From positions 1-29,417 of the forward strand of contig JACVSD010000010.1 in NCBI GenBank assembly GCA_014534095.1: a stretch of DNA of 29,417 nucleotides, given 5' to 3'. The first letter of the stretch is position 1. Every line of letters begins with the position of its first letter. The DNA comes from Nitrospiraceae bacterium (GTDB lineage Bacteria > Nitrospirota > Nitrospiria > Nitrospirales > Nitrospiraceae). A program made the position numbers and the translations under genes. The notes under the pieces are model-generated. The model was given only the letters and a program-made list of their open reading frames with translations, made no database searches and was not told where the DNA came from. This document shows, piece by piece, positions 16,476-23,202 of the stretch.

Positions 16476-17144
16476 TCAACCGGCTGACTCGATCAGTCGT
16501 TTGAATTGCTCGAGCTGTTCCCGAACGCGATGTTCGGGATCATCGCTTAACGCGCGTTCCGTTGCGACGCCGACGGGACCGGCTTTCGGACTGTAGTCCA
16601 GACGCAGACGCACTTCGGTTTCGCCGGAGGCGACGGTGCGGAACCGGACCAGCCCACGATCGCTACCCCCGGACTGCGCCAGCGATTCCCATGCGATCAG
16701 CTCATTCGGTCGGTCGTCGGTAATTGCGGCGTCCCAGGTCACCGTGGCGCCCGCGGGACCTTTCAACGACCAGTGCAACCGATTGCCTCCGGCCCGGGTG
16801 ATGGACTTCAGGTGCGGCATGAACTGAGGCCAGTTTTCGACATGGTGCCAGAACCGGTACACTTCTTCTGCCGGACGATGAACGGTCACGGCATGCTCAA
16901 GCCGTGTACTGGACGGCTCGGGGAAGCCGTCCAGGCCGAGTGCTCGGTACAAGGCGCACTGCCCGATCAGGCCACGTGCGAGCAACAGTCCGCCGACCGC
17001 CAGCACGCTGGCTTGCACCGGACGCCTCCATCGAGCACCTCGCGTCAACCCATACCAGCCCAACGCGAGGCCACCCAAGACCGATACCCATTGCTCAGCC
17101 TCACCGACATTCGCCGGAAGCCGGAGACCATCTGTCTTATCCAT
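16476..17144 (-). CDS. SRPBCC family protein with an N-terminal YgaP-like membrane segment
   Basis: This 222-aa protein has an N-terminal part (about 15-75) with two hydrophobic helices (VSVLGGLALGWYGLTRG and VLAVGGLLLARGLIG) resembling the DUF2892/YgaP-type membrane domain. From about residue 80 it has a START/polyketide-cyclase-like SRPBCC domain, marked by VHRPAEEVYRFWHHVENWPQFMPHLKSI and a C-terminal helix. SRPBCC domains bind hydrophobic ligands; the ligand here is unknown. The ATG at 17144 is exactly 6 bases after a TGaTACGGT element, suggesting a leaderless transcript; no Shine-Dalgarno sequence is visible. Confidence 0.8.
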   Translation of the reverse strand: MDKTDGLRLPANVGEAEQWVSVLGGLALGWYGLTRGARWRRPVQASVLAVGGLLLARGLIGQCALYRALGLDGFPEPSSTRLEHAVTVHRPAEEVYRFWHHVENWPQFMPHLKSITRAGGNRLHWSLKGPAGATVTWDAAITDDRPNELIAWESLAQSGGSDRGLVRFRTVASGETEVRLRLDYSPKAGPVGVATERALSDDPEHRVREQLEQFKRLIESAG

Positions 17145-17150
17145 ATGGCT

Positions 17151-17159
17151 ACCGTATCA
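17151..17159 (-). promoter_or_regulatory. Extended -10-like element (TGaTACGGT) 6 bases before the SRPBCC start
   Basis: On the minus strand TGaTACGGT, 6 bases and ATG follow in order. The TG extension and spacing match the plus-strand DUF72 promoter at 23188. The transcript is predicted to begin at the ATG. Confidence 0.45.
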
Positions 17160-17310
17160 GGAGGAGGAAGAAACGGCAGCCAGGAAATGCCCCAGACAGC
17201 AGATGAGCGATGGGGAGTCGTTCAACGTTTTCAGGCGAGGACAATCGACAGTAGAGACGGCGGATTGGCACACCTGAACCAGCCGGATTCTGACCAGAAC
17301 ACACGCTCGC

Positions 17311-18576
17311 TCACCGCGCAAGGAACTGCGCGATGGCGTGGAGGAGGATACCGACCAGGCCACCGACCACCGTCCCGTTGATGCGAATGAACTGCAGATC
17401 CTTCCCGACCTCCCGCTCGATCGTGTCCACCATGTGCCCGATAGACCAATCTTGAATGGTCGCGGCGACCATTTCGGCGATTTTGTCGCTGTGTCGTCCC
17501 GCCAAGTCTTCCACGAGTCCCTGCACACCCTGATGCAGCATCGCGCGCAAGGCCTCGTCTTGGCTGAGCATGCGCCCGACATCCTCGAGGGAGGCATCGA
17601 GATAGGCAAGGATCTCGGAGGAGTCCTTTTGCATATCGGCAACCATCCACTGCTTGAGGCTATGCCAAGATTCGTCAATGAACTCCAGCAGGGCCTGGTA
17701 CCTCAGCAGCTTGCCTTTGAGTTCCGCTTCTTGCTTCAACGCCTCCTCGTCATGGATCAGCCAGAATGCCAGCTGCTCCAACCGTTCGATGGCCTCCGCG
17801 CGCATCGCGTCATCCGGATTGTCCCGCATGGTCCGCAAGACAGCGAGCAGCCTGTCGAGCACCTTGCCGGCAAGCGTGTCGTCCAGCTTCATGAAATTGA
17901 GGACGCGCGACCACGGAAGTTTCTCGGCAATCAACGTACATAGCAGAGGGCGGTTGGCTTCAACACTTTGGATGAGCGTCGACAGGACATCATTCAGCAA
18001 TCGATCACGCCGGCTGCTTCGGAGAAACGCGGCCAGCAGTTGCCCGGCGAGGGGCGCCACCGCCACGCCGCGGACCACCTTGGCGGCGATATCACGAAGG
18101 CACCGCTGCATCGCTGCATCTTCACAGGCGTCGAGCCCGCGAACGAAGAACTTGGCGGCCTCCCGGATGAAGGCCAGTCGAGATTCCCGATCCAACAGGG
18201 CTCGCGTCAACTCCTCCGGTATGCGCCAGGACCCGATCAGCCTGGCAATTCCGGCTGGCGTCATAAGTTGCCGCTGAGTGAGACTTCCGATCCTGGCCGC
18301 AATCCGGTCCTTGTTGGCCGGAATAATCGCAGTGTGAGGAATCTGCAGACCCATCGGATGTCGAAACAACACCGTCACGGCATACCAATCGGCCAAGGCT
18401 CCGACCATCGCTGCCTCGGCGAACGAGCGGACCCAGCTGAGCCAGGGGTGCGCAGGCTCCCCGATGACGGCCACACCAAAGAGCAGTGCCATGCAAAGCA
18501 GGAGTCCGGTGGCCACCGTCCGGGTTCGCGCGAACGGATGGGTCTCGACCGGCATGGATGACGGACTCGTGGTCAT
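17311..18576 (-). CDS. DUF445 family (YjiN-like) membrane protein
   Basis: This 421-aa protein matches DUF445, including the N-terminal signature after a first hydrophobic segment (about 23-40): SWVRSFAEAAMVGALADWYAVTVLFRHPMGLQIPHTAIIP. The long central part is helical, with repeated amphipathic segments. A C-terminal hydrophobic segment (GTVVGGLVGILLHAIAQFLAR) ends the protein, so it probably has two membrane anchors with a large soluble domain between them. The biochemical function of the family is unknown. The start is supported by GAGAGGAG before the ATG at 18576. It lies upstream of the SRPBCC gene on the same strand but 166 bases away, and that gene has its own promoter-like element. 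Confidence 0.85.
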   Translation of the reverse strand: MTTSPSSMPVETHPFARTRTVATGLLLCMALLFGVAVIGEPAHPWLSWVRSFAEAAMVGALADWYAVTVLFRHPMGLQIPHTAIIPANKDRIAARIGSLTQRQLMTPAGIARLIGSWRIPEELTRALLDRESRLAFIREAAKFFVRGLDACEDAAMQRCLRDIAAKVVRGVAVAPLAGQLLAAFLRSSRRDRLLNDVLSTLIQSVEANRPLLCTLIAEKLPWSRVLNFMKLDDTLAGKVLDRLLAVLRTMRDNPDDAMRAEAIERLEQLAFWLIHDEEALKQEAELKGKLLRYQALLEFIDESWHSLKQWMVADMQKDSSEILAYLDASLEDVGRMLSQDEALRAMLHQGVQGLVEDLAGRHSDKIAEMVAATIQDWSIGHMVDTIEREVGKDLQFIRINGTVVGGLVGILLHAIAQFLAR

Positions 18577-19124
18577 GCGACTCCTCTCATGGTTCAGCGG
18601 ATGGCACGATCGGTTGGCCCGTGTGACCGGTTAGAAAATCGTACAAACTCAAAGGCGCGAACGGCAAAGCCAAGAATACGCGCTTGGTTGAGGCGAAACA
18701 CATCCCTAGCCCTGTACACGGCATGAAACCGATCAGTCCCCATCTTCTGTGGATAACCTTGTGAACAAAGTCATCAGCGGGGCGTCACAGCGCTGATTGC
18801 AGCGTCAGCTCCTTCAAAGTGCCTATTTTTTAGGCATTGGCTGCCGCAACGTCATCCCCCTACATATAGTGGCGTGATGGCCGGTAAAGAGATTTTTACA
18901 CATTGGAGTGTAAAACCGTCTTGACAAGTTTGAATCATCGCTGCCGACGCCGTCGCGTGGTCTCAAGACAGATGAAATATCCACAGGAGAAAGAGTTTTT
19001 GGAGAATAACGTGACGAACCGCAGGGCTGAAGCGCAATTTCGAGAGCGAAAAAACGAACCGATGTTCCAGCGAGGCCGCCATGGCTTCAAGGACAGCAAA
19101 CGCGCGGTCAACAAGCACGATCTT
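18577..19124. other. Non-coding region with DnaA-box-like sites and a sharp dyad
   Basis: No gene in these 548 bases is convincing. The region contains a perfect TTATCCACA on the minus strand (18748-18756), TTTTACACA (18894-18902, fitting the relaxed TTWTNCACA DnaA box), a reverse near-match at 18907-18915, and ATATCCACA (18977-18985). It also holds a TGCCTA/TAGGCA hairpin around five T (18820-18836) and TATAGT at 18865-18870. It separates the end of the small exported-protein gene from the start of the DUF445 gene. Confidence 0.4.
18894..18915. repeat. Perfect 8-bp dyad (TTTTACAC-N6-GTGTAAAA)
   Basis: The two 8-bp arms are exact inverted repeats around ATTGGA. The AT-rich arms and short spacer suit a dimeric DNA-binding protein. 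Each arm also resembles a relaxed DnaA box, so the dyad could be a pair of facing DnaA sites. Confidence 0.5.
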
Positions 19125-19358
19125 CTACTTTTTGCGATACACATTGAGCCCCACTTTTTCCTCGCGAGTGGGGATGGTCACGTTTCCTTCGGTCGAGGCA
19201 ATGATGATCGTTTTTCCGGAGGCCGATGGACCGAATTCCTTGGCGAGGTCTACCTTGATCGTCAGCATGCTGCCTTCGACCGTCATCTCCACATTTTTCA
19301 TGCCGGGTCCTTTCAGTGCGAAACCAACACAATCTTTGGCGGTCGCACAGACAGTCAC
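19125..19358 (-). CDS. Small exported-type protein with a doubtful start (possibly 5'-damaged)
   Basis: The conserved-looking body is DCVGFALKGPGMKNVEMTVEGSMLTIKVDLAKEFGPSASGKTIIIASTEGNVTIP, a compact beta-rich protein of about 65 residues. The only usable start in frame is the GTG at 19358, which falls inside what reads like a signal peptide: translated upstream, the frame gives VTTTFFLLLVTVCATA before the mature part. That hydrophobic stretch begins two codons after the TAG stop of the aldo/keto reductase, in the same frame, and contains no ATG, GTG or TTG. Either translation begins at a non-standard codon, the GTG gives a poorly exported protein, or the 5' end was lost. Confidence 0.5.
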   Translation of the reverse strand: MTVCATAKDCVGFALKGPGMKNVEMTVEGSMLTIKVDLAKEFGPSASGKTIIIASTEGNVTIPTREEKVGLNVYRKK

Positions 19359-19388
19359 GAGTAGGAGAAAGAACGTCGTCGTGACGCT

Positions 19389-20360
19389 CTACCAGGCGTA
19401 AGCTTCGGGAGCAGGCCCGCCGGGACCAGGAAAGATTTCATCAAGTCGCTTCAGGATAGGATGGCTCAAAGAAAGATCCAGGGCTCGCATAGAGCCGTCC
19501 AGCTGTTCCAACGTACGCGGTCCGATGATCGGGGACGTGACCGCTTTCTGATGCAGCAGCCAAGCCAATGCAACATCCGCCGGCCGCTCCCCCAGTTCTC
19601 GACAGAGGCTTTCGTAATCTTCTAGCTTGGCCCGGTGCGTTTCGACGAGCTTCTGTACGTCGCTGCTCGCACGACGACCGGTTTTCGACGGCGTCAGTAC
19701 ACCGGCTAATAACCCGCGAGCCAATGGACTCCAAGGGATCAACCCGATTCCGTAGGCCTCGCAGGCTGGAATCACTTCGAGTTCAATCATGCGCTCCTGC
19801 AAATTGTAGAGACTCTGCTCGGAGATGAGCCCGAGAAAATGGCGGCTCGCGGCGAGTTCTTGTGCCTGAGCCAGATGCCAGCCGGCAAAGTTACTGCTGC
19901 CGACGTACAGGATCTTGCCGGCCGACACCAACTGCTCCATCGCCTGCCAGATTTCATCCCAGGGCGCGTCCCGATCGACATGGTGCATTTGGTAAAGGTC
20001 GATGTGGTCCGTCTGCAGGCGCCGGAGACTGTCGTCGCACGCCCGCTTGATGTGCAGAGCCGATAGGCGCGAGTGGTTGGGCCATGTCCCCATTCGGCCG
20101 AATACTTTGGTGGCTAGGACCACTTTGTCACGTCGTCCGCTGCCTTGCGCCAACCAACGACCCACGATCTGCTCAGTCCAGCCTTCCCCTAATTTCCAGC
20201 CATAGACGTCGGCCGTATCAAAAAAATTGAGTCCGAGATCGAGCGCACGGTCCATGATCGCAAAGCTATCCGCTTCACTCGTCTCTGGACCGAAGTTCAT
20301 CGTGCCGAGACAAAGCCGACTGACGGAAACCCCGGAGCGACCTAAATGGACGTACTGCAT
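19389..20360 (-). CDS. Aldo/keto reductase (second copy, classical type)
   Basis: This 323-aa protein (from the ATG at 20360, after a GGGGTGG Shine-Dalgarno-like tract; GTG at 20402 is the longer option) is a TIM-barrel NADPH-dependent oxidoreductase. The tetrad is D48 and Y53 (FFDTADVYG), K85 (LATK) and H126 (LYQMHHVD). The C-terminal cofactor-binding region includes SPIIGPRTLEQLDGSMRAL. It resembles the YajO/Tas-like bacterial branch that acts on aldehydes, ketones or quinones. It is not closely similar to the other aldo/keto reductase in this window. A CTAGGG-type dyad lies about 30 bases upstream of its predicted -10, linking it to the peroxiredoxin set and the hybrid kinase. Confidence 0.88.
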   Translation of the reverse strand: MQYVHLGRSGVSVSRLCLGTMNFGPETSEADSFAIMDRALDLGLNFFDTADVYGWKLGEGWTEQIVGRWLAQGSGRRDKVVLATKVFGRMGTWPNHSRLSALHIKRACDDSLRRLQTDHIDLYQMHHVDRDAPWDEIWQAMEQLVSAGKILYVGSSNFAGWHLAQAQELAASRHFLGLISEQSLYNLQERMIELEVIPACEAYGIGLIPWSPLARGLLAGVLTPSKTGRRASSDVQKLVETHRAKLEDYESLCRELGERPADVALAWLLHQKAVTSPIIGPRTLEQLDGSMRALDLSLSHPILKRLDEIFPGPGGPAPEAYAW

Positions 20361-20411
20361 CGACCAACCACCCCCACCAGTCCCACACAAACTGCAGCCC
20401 ACTTACGACAT

Positions 20412-20417
20412 ACCATA
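20412..20417 (-). promoter_or_regulatory. Putative -10 element for the second aldo/keto reductase
   Basis: On the minus strand it reads TATGGT, the same hexamer as at 10398. It sits about 30 bases from the centre of the dyad at 20440, as at the other two dyad-bearing promoters. The start would be near 20405. Confidence 0.4.
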
Positions 20418-20439
20418 GCGGAATAGAGCAGACGAGTCG

Positions 20440-20455
20440 CTAGGAAGCTCCCTAG
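20440..20455. promoter_or_regulatory. CTAGGG-type dyad, site C (putative operator)
   Basis: CTAGGAAGCTCCCTAG is an inverted repeat with one changed base in the left half (CTAGGA) and the same N4 spacer as sites A and B. It is placed for activation of the minus-strand aldo/keto reductase. It lies 150 bases upstream of the plus-strand DUF4403 gene and could also act there. Confidence 0.5.
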
Positions 20456-20607
20456 ACTATCCTTCCCGAATGTCGGACATCTTGTCTCGCGTATTCCGCT
20501 GATGTGGTGAAAGTCCTCGCGAATCGCAGACTTCTCCGCTGACCCATCGGTACACGCTTTGCACATGGGTTGATTAGGTCCGTATGTTTCTGAACAAGGA
20601 GGCGCTT

Positions 20608-22170
20608 ATGATTGTGCACAAGATCAAACCAACACTGCTGCTGTTGATGCCGCTACTGATGGTTGTTGGGTGCAGCCATACGATCCCTCCGACCACCAGC
20701 CACCCGCAACCGCCGCCCCAGCTTGGGAAGACGCCACCGGTGATTCAACCGCTGAGTCCCAACTCCAAACAAGTGCACGCCCCGGAGTCCCTGCTCCCAG
20801 TCACGCTGACGGCGGACCTCACACCAGTGCAGCGCAGTATCCAGTCGGCCATTCCGGAACAGGTCACCCACGAGAACCATCCTTTGTCGAGCGATTACCG
20901 GTGGCGCTTTATCCGGGAAGGTGAGCCACAGGTGATGATTCAGGATGGGCTCGTGACATACCAGGCGGTCTATCGCGGGGAGATCGAATCAACCGCTGCG
21001 CGGGCGTGCCGGTTAGACCCCATTTATCCCGTCCTTGAGGGGACGGGACGGCTCTTGCTGCACGAGCAGAACCAAGGATTGGTCGTGACCATGGAAGATA
21101 CGCAAACCGTGATGAACTTGAAGGCCGAGAGCGACAGCAAGTGCAACATGTTCAACATTCCAGTGAAAGAACAGCTGGCGGAACTGTTCAAGCAGCAAGA
21201 GATTAATCAGCATATCCGCCATTCGGTCGAAGCTGCCGGCTATAGCGTTCCGATCCAACTCCTGTGGGATCGTTTGCAAGAGCCGTTGGCTGTGAGCGCC
21301 GGGAATACCCAACTCTGTCTGTATGGCCAGGTCCGGGAAATACTCGTGGGGGCTTTGAAGGGATCGGCCCAACAGACGACTATGACCGGGGTCGCGCGGC
21401 AGACACCGATCGCCGTCTACCAGACGCCTTGTCAGAAGCCGACCCCTAGAGCGATGAAGGTGCAAATGGACAATACTGCCGGCAACACTCAGGAAGGACA
21501 GCCGTATAAAGTCCTTCTGACGGTGCCCGTCTCCTACGCCGTGCTCAACCATCAGTTGCAAGAGCGGCTGTTCCATCAAAACGTGACGCTACCCACCATG
21601 TTCGGTAATTCGCTCATCATTGAACGGGCCGTCGCCTCTGATGTTGGCGGCCATACGCTGGTGTCTATCGAAACCAGCGGCGATCTCAATGGCACACTTT
21701 ACTACTGGGGGACTCCGCGGTTGGAGCAGACCGGGAACGTCCTGAGCCTACCCGACCTCCAGATGGCCAATGAAAGCAAGATCGCTCTGGATGAGGTCAA
21801 GACCGGCTACTGGCAGATGGTGGATCAGGAAATACGGAACCGCCTGAGACAAGCCACTACTCTCGACCTGTCTCAGCGCCTGACCGGCATGAAGAACGCG
21901 TTGAGCGGTCAGCACAAGTCCGGAGGCCTAGCGATGGACCTTCTGGTGGCCAAACAGGAAGCCGCGCAAGTGACATCAACGAAGGATGCCCTGGTGGCGG
22001 ACATACTATTGGAAGGCACTGCGAGCGCAACCAATCGTTTGCCCGTCAAGCAGCAGGTGCAACGAGAGGTGACCGACACTCCAATGGGACCCCCGTCCAC
22101 CGAGGGGCGGCCCCGGTCGGCCCGGGCACCTGGAGGGCAATCGATAGACGACTTGCCGGCAGGCCGGTAA
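20608..22170 (+). CDS. DUF4403 family lipoprotein
   Basis: This 520-aa protein starts at the ATG at 20608, preceded by AAGGAGG at good spacing; the longer frame from 20584 would swallow that site. The N-terminus is a lipoprotein signal (LLMPLLMVVGCSH), with the lipidated Cys at about residue 22. The body matches DUF4403, with the typical opening LLPVTLTADLTPVQRSIQSAIP and two repeated beta-rich halves, in which strands such as IKVDL-like and LYYWGTPRLE recur. The family is thought to be anchored in the outer or inner membrane, but its function is unknown. The Pro/Arg/Gly-rich C-terminal tail is probably disordered. The gene stands alone and ends at a bidirectional hairpin. Confidence 0.82.
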   Translation: MIVHKIKPTLLLLMPLLMVVGCSHTIPPTTSHPQPPPQLGKTPPVIQPLSPNSKQVHAPESLLPVTLTADLTPVQRSIQSAIPEQVTHENHPLSSDYRWRFIREGEPQVMIQDGLVTYQAVYRGEIESTAARACRLDPIYPVLEGTGRLLLHEQNQGLVVTMEDTQTVMNLKAESDSKCNMFNIPVKEQLAELFKQQEINQHIRHSVEAAGYSVPIQLLWDRLQEPLAVSAGNTQLCLYGQVREILVGALKGSAQQTTMTGVARQTPIAVYQTPCQKPTPRAMKVQMDNTAGNTQEGQPYKVLLTVPVSYAVLNHQLQERLFHQNVTLPTMFGNSLIIERAVASDVGGHTLVSIETSGDLNGTLYYWGTPRLEQTGNVLSLPDLQMANESKIALDEVKTGYWQMVDQEIRNRLRQATTLDLSQRLTGMKNALSGQHKSGGLAMDLLVAKQEAAQVTSTKDALVADILLEGTASATNRLPVKQQVQREVTDTPMGPPSTEGRPRSARAPGGQSIDDLPAGR

Positions 22171-22180
22171 AGATTGTGTG

Positions 22181-22205
22181 GGGGGCGGACCCACGGTCGG
22201 CCCCC
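22181..22205. terminator. Bidirectional terminator-like hairpin
   Basis: GGGGGCGGAC and GTCGGCCCCC pair over 10 bp with one internal mismatch around a CCACG loop. It sits exactly between the stop of the plus-strand DUF4403 gene and the stop of the minus-strand 49-aa gene. On the plus strand it is followed by a T-rich ATCTTCTTCTTC; on the minus strand the tail is less T-rich. Confidence 0.55.
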
Positions 22206-22354
22206 TACGGATCTTCTTCTTCGACCTGTTCTATGGAATGTGTGAGAGCCCCGACGAAGGCTGCCGGATCTGCCAAGTCTGACTCCCTCAGTTGAAATTC
22301 CGAGACGAGCACCCCATCCTTGTCGACCACGATCAGACGATAACCCTCCTTCAC
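22205..22354 (-). CDS. 49-aa conserved-looking small protein
   Basis: This gene is short, but its Shine-Dalgarno sequence (AGGAGGT, 3 bases before the GTG start) is excellent. The predicted protein begins MKEGYRLIVVDKDGVLVSEFQLR and continues to a helical, acidic C-terminus (IEQVEEEDP). It looks like a two-stranded, one-helix micro-domain; I recognise no family. It follows the 76-aa membrane protein gene by 39 bases on the same strand and probably shares its transcript. It ends at the shared hairpin. Confidence 0.6.
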   Translation of the reverse strand: MKEGYRLIVVDKDGVLVSEFQLRESDLADPAAFVGALTHSIEQVEEEDP

Positions 22355-22393
22355 AGCACCTCCTCTAGGTGTCATCCAGAGACGTAAGAGCCG

Positions 22394-22624
22394 TCAGGCA
22401 GCGAAGGTCAACCAGATATACGGCGTGAGGCAATAACAGGCTGCCGAGAGGACGACCCCGATTACCGATCCAAACAACCCGGCCACATAGAGGCCGACAA
22501 ACGGAGACACAAACACAATGAGGATCATGGCCACGGCGACGGGCACATGCCTCTCGTAAAATTTTCGCCGCTCCTCAGTTTTGAGGGAGTCTCCAAAGGA
22601 CAGTCCATCGTGCTGTACCGTCAT
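22394..22624 (-). CDS. Small inner-membrane protein, unknown function
   Basis: This 76-aa protein has a charged N-terminus (MTVQHDGLSFGDSLKTEERRKFYERH) followed by two hydrophobic helices (VPVAVAMILIVFVSPFVGLYVAGLFGSVIGVV and a shorter C-terminal one, VLSAACYCLTPYIWLTF). The pattern is that of a two-helix membrane protein of the DUF-type seen next to transport or stress genes, but no family is clear. A GGAGGCGCC tract lies near the ATG at 22624. It lies between an exported helical protein and the 49-aa gene, all on the minus strand. Confidence 0.6.
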   Translation of the reverse strand: MTVQHDGLSFGDSLKTEERRKFYERHVPVAVAMILIVFVSPFVGLYVAGLFGSVIGVVLSAACYCLTPYIWLTFAA

Positions 22625-22703
22625 CGAAGGCGCCTCCTGCGACTCCCTGATCTCTCACTCCGGGTCACGTCAACAAGCCCACTCGCAGAAAGAAGTCGGC
22701 CTA

Positions 22704-23111
22704 CTAATATCCGCGCCCGGTGGCGCCACCTCGCCCCATCCGGTCCAACGGCAGGGCTTCATACCGCTTTTTCAAGTCGGGGTGCTCATCAAGGTAGCGC
22801 TTCACTGCCGCATCATCCGCAAACACCTCAGGGCTGCGCTTGCGGTATCCCTCCACCGTCAGGTCGTACTTTGCCAGCACTTGGCCCAGCTTGGCATTAA
22901 TGTCAGCCCCCATCTCTTTCATTTGCTCGGGAGACGGCCGCTGGCCTTCCTTGAACCGTTCTCCGCCCTGAAAGTAGTTCGTCATCATTTCGCCGATATC
23001 TATGCGTGCTTTCACGAACTTTTCTACTTCACCGCGCTCTGCCGCAAGGCCGGCCCCTGAAAAAAGCATCAGCCCCAATACCGTGCCGACTACAGCCCGG
23101 GTTACCTTCAT
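22704..23111 (-). CDS. Exported helical protein, unknown function
   Basis: Three in-frame ATGs (23117, 23114, 23111) follow the Shine-Dalgarno sequence GGAGGG; the third gives the best spacing and a protein of 135 aa. A signal peptide (MKVTRAVVGTVLGLMLFSGAGLAA) is followed by a mostly helical mature domain with many charged residues (EVEKFVKARIDIGEMMTNYFQGGERFKEG, QMKEMGADINAKLGQVLAKY, YLDEHPDLKKRYEALP) and a Gly/Arg-rich end. The helix pattern recalls small periplasmic helical chaperone-like proteins, but I cannot assign it. It is divergent from the DUF72 gene. Confidence 0.6.
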   Translation of the reverse strand: MKVTRAVVGTVLGLMLFSGAGLAAERGEVEKFVKARIDIGEMMTNYFQGGERFKEGQRPSPEQMKEMGADINAKLGQVLAKYDLTVEGYRKRSPEVFADDAAVKRYLDEHPDLKKRYEALPLDRMGRGGATGRGY

Positions 23112-23187
23112 CATCATGGTCCCTCCATCGTGTTGATCAAGCATTCCATAGGGAGCCATCATACATCACCTGCGTGCCAGACGCCGC

Positions 23188-23196
23188 TGCTACAAT
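23188..23196 (+). promoter_or_regulatory. Extended -10 element (TGcTACAAT) 6 bases before the DUF72 start
   Basis: TACAAT is followed by exactly 6 bases and then ATG at 23203, so transcription should begin at the start codon. No Shine-Dalgarno sequence is present. This is the best example of a leaderless-looking start in the window. Confidence 0.55.
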
Positions 23197-23202
23197 ACGC
23201 CT

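Noticed and set aside
18865..18915. NrdR-box-like arrangement (TACATATAGTG and the ACAC-N6-GTGT dyad about 30 bases apart)
   Set aside because: The NrdR consensus needs ACAC-N8-GTGT (16 bp). Here the spacer is 6 and the first box lacks a matching half. No ribonucleotide reductase gene is adjacent.
18903..19364. 153-aa plus-strand frame across the DnaA-box region
   Set aside because: Its second half is the antisense of the small exported-protein gene and the first half is Arg-rich with no start signal, so it looks like a shadow frame.
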